Shown: in pieces, positions 5,974-8,090 of the stretch
Layout: each line of letters starts with the position of its first letter
Position numbering within the stretch: position 1 is the first letter of the stretch
From: Chloroflexota bacterium
Lineage (GTDB): Bacteria > Chloroflexota > Anaerolineae > UBA1429
Direction of reading: 5' to 3'
Assembly (NCBI GenBank): GCA_012515695.1
Contig: JAAYXX010000307.1
Span: forward strand, 1-8,090
DNA length: 8,090 nt
Program-made: the position numbers and the translations under genes
The notes under the pieces: generated by a model
Databases searched by the model: none
What the model saw: the letters and a program-made list of their open reading frames with translations, nothing else
What the model was told of the DNA's origin: nothing

Positions 5974-6933
5974 ATGACCGGGAACCCGACAGGAGCGCCA
6001 CGCGTCTCCATCATTATACCAAACTGGAACGGCCTCAAGCTGTTGCGCCCCTGCCTGGACTCATTACGGCAACAGACATTTACCGACCTGGAGATCATCG
6101 TCGTGGATAACGCCTCCACCGACGGCTCGGTGGAAGCGTTGCAGCGCGAGTATCCCGAGGTGCGCGTGCTGGCGCTGACAACCAACGGGGGCTATAGCGG
6201 GGGCAGCAACGCAGGCATTCGCGCCGCGCGCGGCCAGATTTTGGTCATGCTCAACAACGACACCGAGGCCGAGCCGGGCTGGATCGCCGCCCTGGTGGAC
6301 GCGCTGGACCGCCACCCGGAAGCAGGCTCGGCGGCCTCGCGGATTATGCTGTACGATGACCGCCAAAAGCTACACTCGGCGGGGGACTATTACCGGCGTA
6401 ACGGCCTCCCCGATTCGCGTGGCGTCTGGCAGACGTACGACGCGCCATACAACGAGGAGTGCTTTGTCTTTGGGGGATGTGGCGGCGCGTTGGCCTACCG
6501 CCGGGAAATGCTCGAGGACATCGGCCTGTTCGAAGAACGCTTTTTCATGTACTGCGAAGACGTAGACCTGAACTGGAAGGCCCAACTCGCCGGGTGGAAG
6601 TGCGTCTATGTCCCCCAGGCCGTCGTCTACCATCATCTCAGCGCGACGGGTGGCGGCGTGCTGTCCAGCTATTACGTGGGGCGCAATACCTTGTGGGTCA
6701 TTGCGCGCAACTATCCCACCGCCCTGCTCCGGCGACACTGGCGCGAAATCGTCAGCGCGCAATGGGCCGTCGCCCGCGAGGCCCTGCGGGCATGGCGAGG
6801 GGCCGCGGCGCGCGCGCGCCTGCGCGGACAGTTGGTGGGCCTGTTCACCAGCGTGCGCTGGCTGTCGGCCCGCAAAGCAACCTTGTCTCGGCGGCGGGCC
6901 GCCGACGCATATATCGAGTCTATTCTGACGTGA
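5974..6933 (+). CDS. GT2 glycosyltransferase, rhamnosyltransferase-like
   Basis: This 319-residue enzyme has a GT-A fold of family 2. The N-terminal VSIIIPNWNG (11-20), VVDNASTDGS (43-52) and the nucleotide-sugar/metal site LNNDTE (93-98) are clear. GGCGGALAYRR (167-177) and the acidic EDVDLNWKAQLAG (195-207) match the WbbL-type rhamnosyltransferase group. The C-terminal part (about 245-319) is rich in Arg and Ala and may sit on the membrane as an amphipathic helix, but I see no clear transmembrane segment. The ATG follows GGAGG by only 3 bases. The gene begins 13 bases after the rfbD stop, so the two are almost surely cotranscribed. The ten bases CCGGAGGCAC are identical before both starts. 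It probably transfers rhamnose or another dTDP-sugar to a lipid-linked glycan or surface polymer on the cytoplasmic side; donor and acceptor are inferred from context. Confidence 0.88.
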   Translation: MTGNPTGAPRVSIIIPNWNGLKLLRPCLDSLRQQTFTDLEIIVVDNASTDGSVEALQREYPEVRVLALTTNGGYSGGSNAGIRAARGQILVMLNNDTEAEPGWIAALVDALDRHPEAGSAASRIMLYDDRQKLHSAGDYYRRNGLPDSRGVWQTYDAPYNEECFVFGGCGGALAYRREMLEDIGLFEERFFMYCEDVDLNWKAQLAGWKCVYVPQAVVYHHLSATGGGVLSSYYVGRNTLWVIARNYPTALLRRHWREIVSAQWAVAREALRAWRGAAARARLRGQLVGLFTSVRWLSARKATLSRRRAADAYIESILT

Positions 6934-7024
6934 GTAGGCGCAGTCCATCCCGCCAATGGTGATGGGCCGCGCCAGGCTATCACGCAGTTCGCAGGCCGTT
7001 GCCTGTAGCTAGCGGGAGAGAATA

Positions 7025-7780
7025 GTGAACGATCCCTTCCTGTCTGTCATCGTACCCTGCTATAACGAGAGCGAAAACCTGCACCGGGGCGTGCTGGAAG
7101 AGATGCTCGCCTATCTTTATGCCCAGCCTTTTACCTATGAGGTCATCATCTCGGATGATGGCAGCACGGACGACAGCCGCGAGATCATTCAGCAGCGGCT
7201 ACCGAACCTGTCCGGTTTCCGGCTGCTGGAGAATCCCCACGGGGGCAAGCCTGCCGCCGTCTGGAATGGCATCCAGGCCGCCCGTGGCGAGATCGTCCTG
7301 TTCACCGACATGGACCAGTCTACGCCCATTGACCAACTGGACCGTCTGTTGCCGCTGTTCGAGCAGGGATACGATGTAGTCATCGGGTCGCGGGGGATGG
7401 AACGAGAGAACTTTCCCCTCTACCGACGTATCGGCTCGGCTCTATTTCGCAGCTTTCGCCGCCTGTTCCTGTTGCGGGGCATCTCGGATACCCAGTGCGG
7501 GTTCAAGGCCATGCGCGCACCCGTAGCCCGGCACGTGTTCCCCCGGCTAGACGCCATCCGGCGCAGCGGGGAGGTGGTTGGCTGGAAAGTTACCGCGTTC
7601 GACGTGGAGCTGCTCTACCTGGCCGAAAAAGCGGGCTATCGTATCGGGGAGGTGCAGGTGAGCTGGGCAGATCGCGACGTCGCCAAAGGCAAAAGCAAGA
7701 GCTATTTGCACGAGTCGCTGGAAATGGCCGAGCAGATCCTCCGCGTCAAGTGGAACGACCTGCGCGGCGCGTATAACTGA
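7025..7780 (+). CDS. GT2 glycosyltransferase, polyprenyl/dolichyl-phosphate sugar transferase type
   Basis: This 251-residue GT2 enzyme resembles dolichyl-phosphate glucose/mannose synthases (ALG5/DPM1-like). Motifs are SVIVPCYNESENL (7-19), SDDGSTDDS (43-51), GGKPAAVWNGIQAARG (73-88), the metal-binding TDMDQS (94-99), GSRG (121-124), and DTQCGFKAM (155-163), which is typical of this subgroup. There are no C-terminal membrane helices, so it lacks the GtrA-like or other anchor some relatives have. Such enzymes move a hexose from a nucleotide sugar to polyprenyl phosphate for later use outside the membrane. The start is GTG, supported by GGGAGAG (7014-7020) 4 bases upstream and by the fold beginning at once after it. 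It lies 91 bases after the preceding glycosyltransferase; no terminator is seen in that gap, so it is probably in the same operon. The exact sugar is unknown. Confidence 0.88.
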   Translation: MNDPFLSVIVPCYNESENLHRGVLEEMLAYLYAQPFTYEVIISDDGSTDDSREIIQQRLPNLSGFRLLENPHGGKPAAVWNGIQAARGEIVLFTDMDQSTPIDQLDRLLPLFEQGYDVVIGSRGMERENFPLYRRIGSALFRSFRRLFLLRGISDTQCGFKAMRAPVARHVFPRLDAIRRSGEVVGWKVTAFDVELLYLAEKAGYRIGEVQVSWADRDVAKGKSKSYLHESLEMAEQILRVKWNDLRGAYN

Positions 7781-7800
7781 GCGGCGATAGGCGGCTCTAC

Positions 7801-7837
7801 GCCTGGGACTGAATGCCTGGGACTGAATGTCCCAGGC
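7801..7837. repeat. 14-bp tandem repeat with a shared hairpin arm
   Basis: GCCTGGGACTGAAT occurs twice in tandem, exactly (7801-7814 and 7815-7828). GTCCCAGGC (829-837 after 7000) pairs perfectly, over 9 bp, with the first nine bases of either copy. With the second copy the loop is TGAAT; with the first it is 19 bases. It lies 20 bases after the last glycosyltransferase stop. There is no T-run on the + strand, so it may be a T-less terminator, a transcript-stabilising end, or a dispersed palindromic repeat whose 5' arm was duplicated. Confidence 0.75.
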
Positions 7838-7841
7838 TGCG

Positions 7842-7867
7842 GAAAGAGAAACCCGTTGAAACGGGTT
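7842..7867 (-). terminator. Hairpin, possible terminator for a minus-strand gene beyond the window
   Basis: AACCCGTT (7850-7857) and AACGGGTT (7860-7867) form an inverted repeat, physically a 7-bp stem with a TGAA loop. Read on the minus strand it is followed by TCTCTTTCC, a U-rich tail. On the + strand the tail is AATGGATG, without a T-run. It could end a minus-strand transcript coming from the right, or be the second half of a dispersed two-hairpin repeat with the preceding element. Confidence 0.4.
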
Positions 7868-8090
7868 AATGGATGTTTAGTGCACTTGAGTACACTTTGT
7901 TTTATACTAGCCCGGCACCTTCAGTGCTCGGCATGTATGCCGCGGCGTGCATCCCGCTGGCGGGAGGCTGAACAACCTCGCCCCGTGGAAGGGGATTGGA
8001 CCGCCACCATCCTTGGCTAATGGCGCTAACATTTCGCGGATCAAGTGCTGGAGCAAGATCGGAGTGGCCCTCACCCCGGCTGTACCCAGC
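7868..8090. other. Structured region without a supported gene
   Basis: No recognisable protein is found in any frame of these 223 bases, although a + frame from 7911 and minus frames ending at 7902 and 7907 stay open to the window edge. Several short inverted repeats follow one another: GTGCAC/GTACAC (7880-7895, one mismatch), GCAC/GTGC (7915-7927), CGGCAT/ATGCCG (7929-7942), CCCGC/GCGGG (7953-7964), GAGG/CCTC (7964-7979), and CCCC/GGGG (7981-7994). This could be a structured RNA, the end of a mobile element, or the 3' end of a minus-strand gene that continues beyond the window. None of these can be chosen from the sequence seen. Confidence 0.35.

Noticed and set aside
7801..7867. CRISPR array
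   Set aside because: There are only two copies of a 14-bp unit directly abutting, with no spacers, and no cas genes are nearby.
7903..7908. TATACT as a possible -10 box at the right end
   Set aside because: The nearest -35-like hexamers are 11 (TTGAGT) or 21 (TTTAGT) bases away, outside the usable spacing, and no supported gene follows in the window.
7902..8090. Possible TnpB or other transposase C terminus on the minus strand
   Set aside because: Two minus frames are open to the edge, but neither shows the zinc-finger CxxC pairs or other transposase motifs, and open frames of about 60 codons are expected by chance in GC-rich DNA.

Overview
This is a bacterial chromosomal window: high GC, compact, with strong Shine-Dalgarno (SD) sites and recognisable sigma70-type promoters. 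No gene is diagnostic of a phylum. The combination of a Liv transporter, tandem PaaK ligases, a small double-ACT protein, a membrane TPR protein and a dTDP-rhamnose/GT2 cluster would fit Chloroflexota (Anaerolineae-like). That placement is an inference from gene content and general impression, held with low to moderate confidence.

Left block (1-3960, all + strand): the end of a branched-chain amino-acid ABC transporter ATPase (livF, cut by the window edge), a 200-base spacer with two hairpins, two tandem phenylacetate-CoA ligase genes (paaK) whose products align without a gap, and a 129-residue protein made of two ACT domains. Together they suggest uptake and catabolism of amino acids or their aryl/acyl acid products: import by Liv, CoA activation by the two ligases, and amino-acid sensing by the ACT protein. 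The second paaK and the ACT gene each have a promoter-like element that ends right at the SD, so they may also be transcribed separately.

Middle (3931-5050): a perfect 10-bp hairpin that overlaps the ACT stop codon separates it from a convergent minus-strand gene for a one-pass membrane protein with a TPR domain. That gene diverges from the next operon. Two good sigma70-like promoters lie back to back, with an 8-bp palindrome and a direct repeat between and over their -35 boxes, a plausible shared control site.

Right block (5130-7780, + strand): dTDP-4-dehydrorhamnose reductase (rfbD), a rhamnosyltransferase-like GT2 enzyme 13 bases downstream, and a second GT2 enzyme of the polyprenyl/dolichyl-phosphate sugar transferase type with a GTG start. 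This looks like a short operon for making and transferring sugars of a surface polysaccharide or glycolipid.

The last 310 bases (7781-8090) hold no gene I can support. They contain an exact 14-bp tandem repeat, two strong hairpins and a run of smaller stem-loops. This is the least explained part of the window. I found no CRISPR array, tRNA, rRNA or confirmed insertion sequence.
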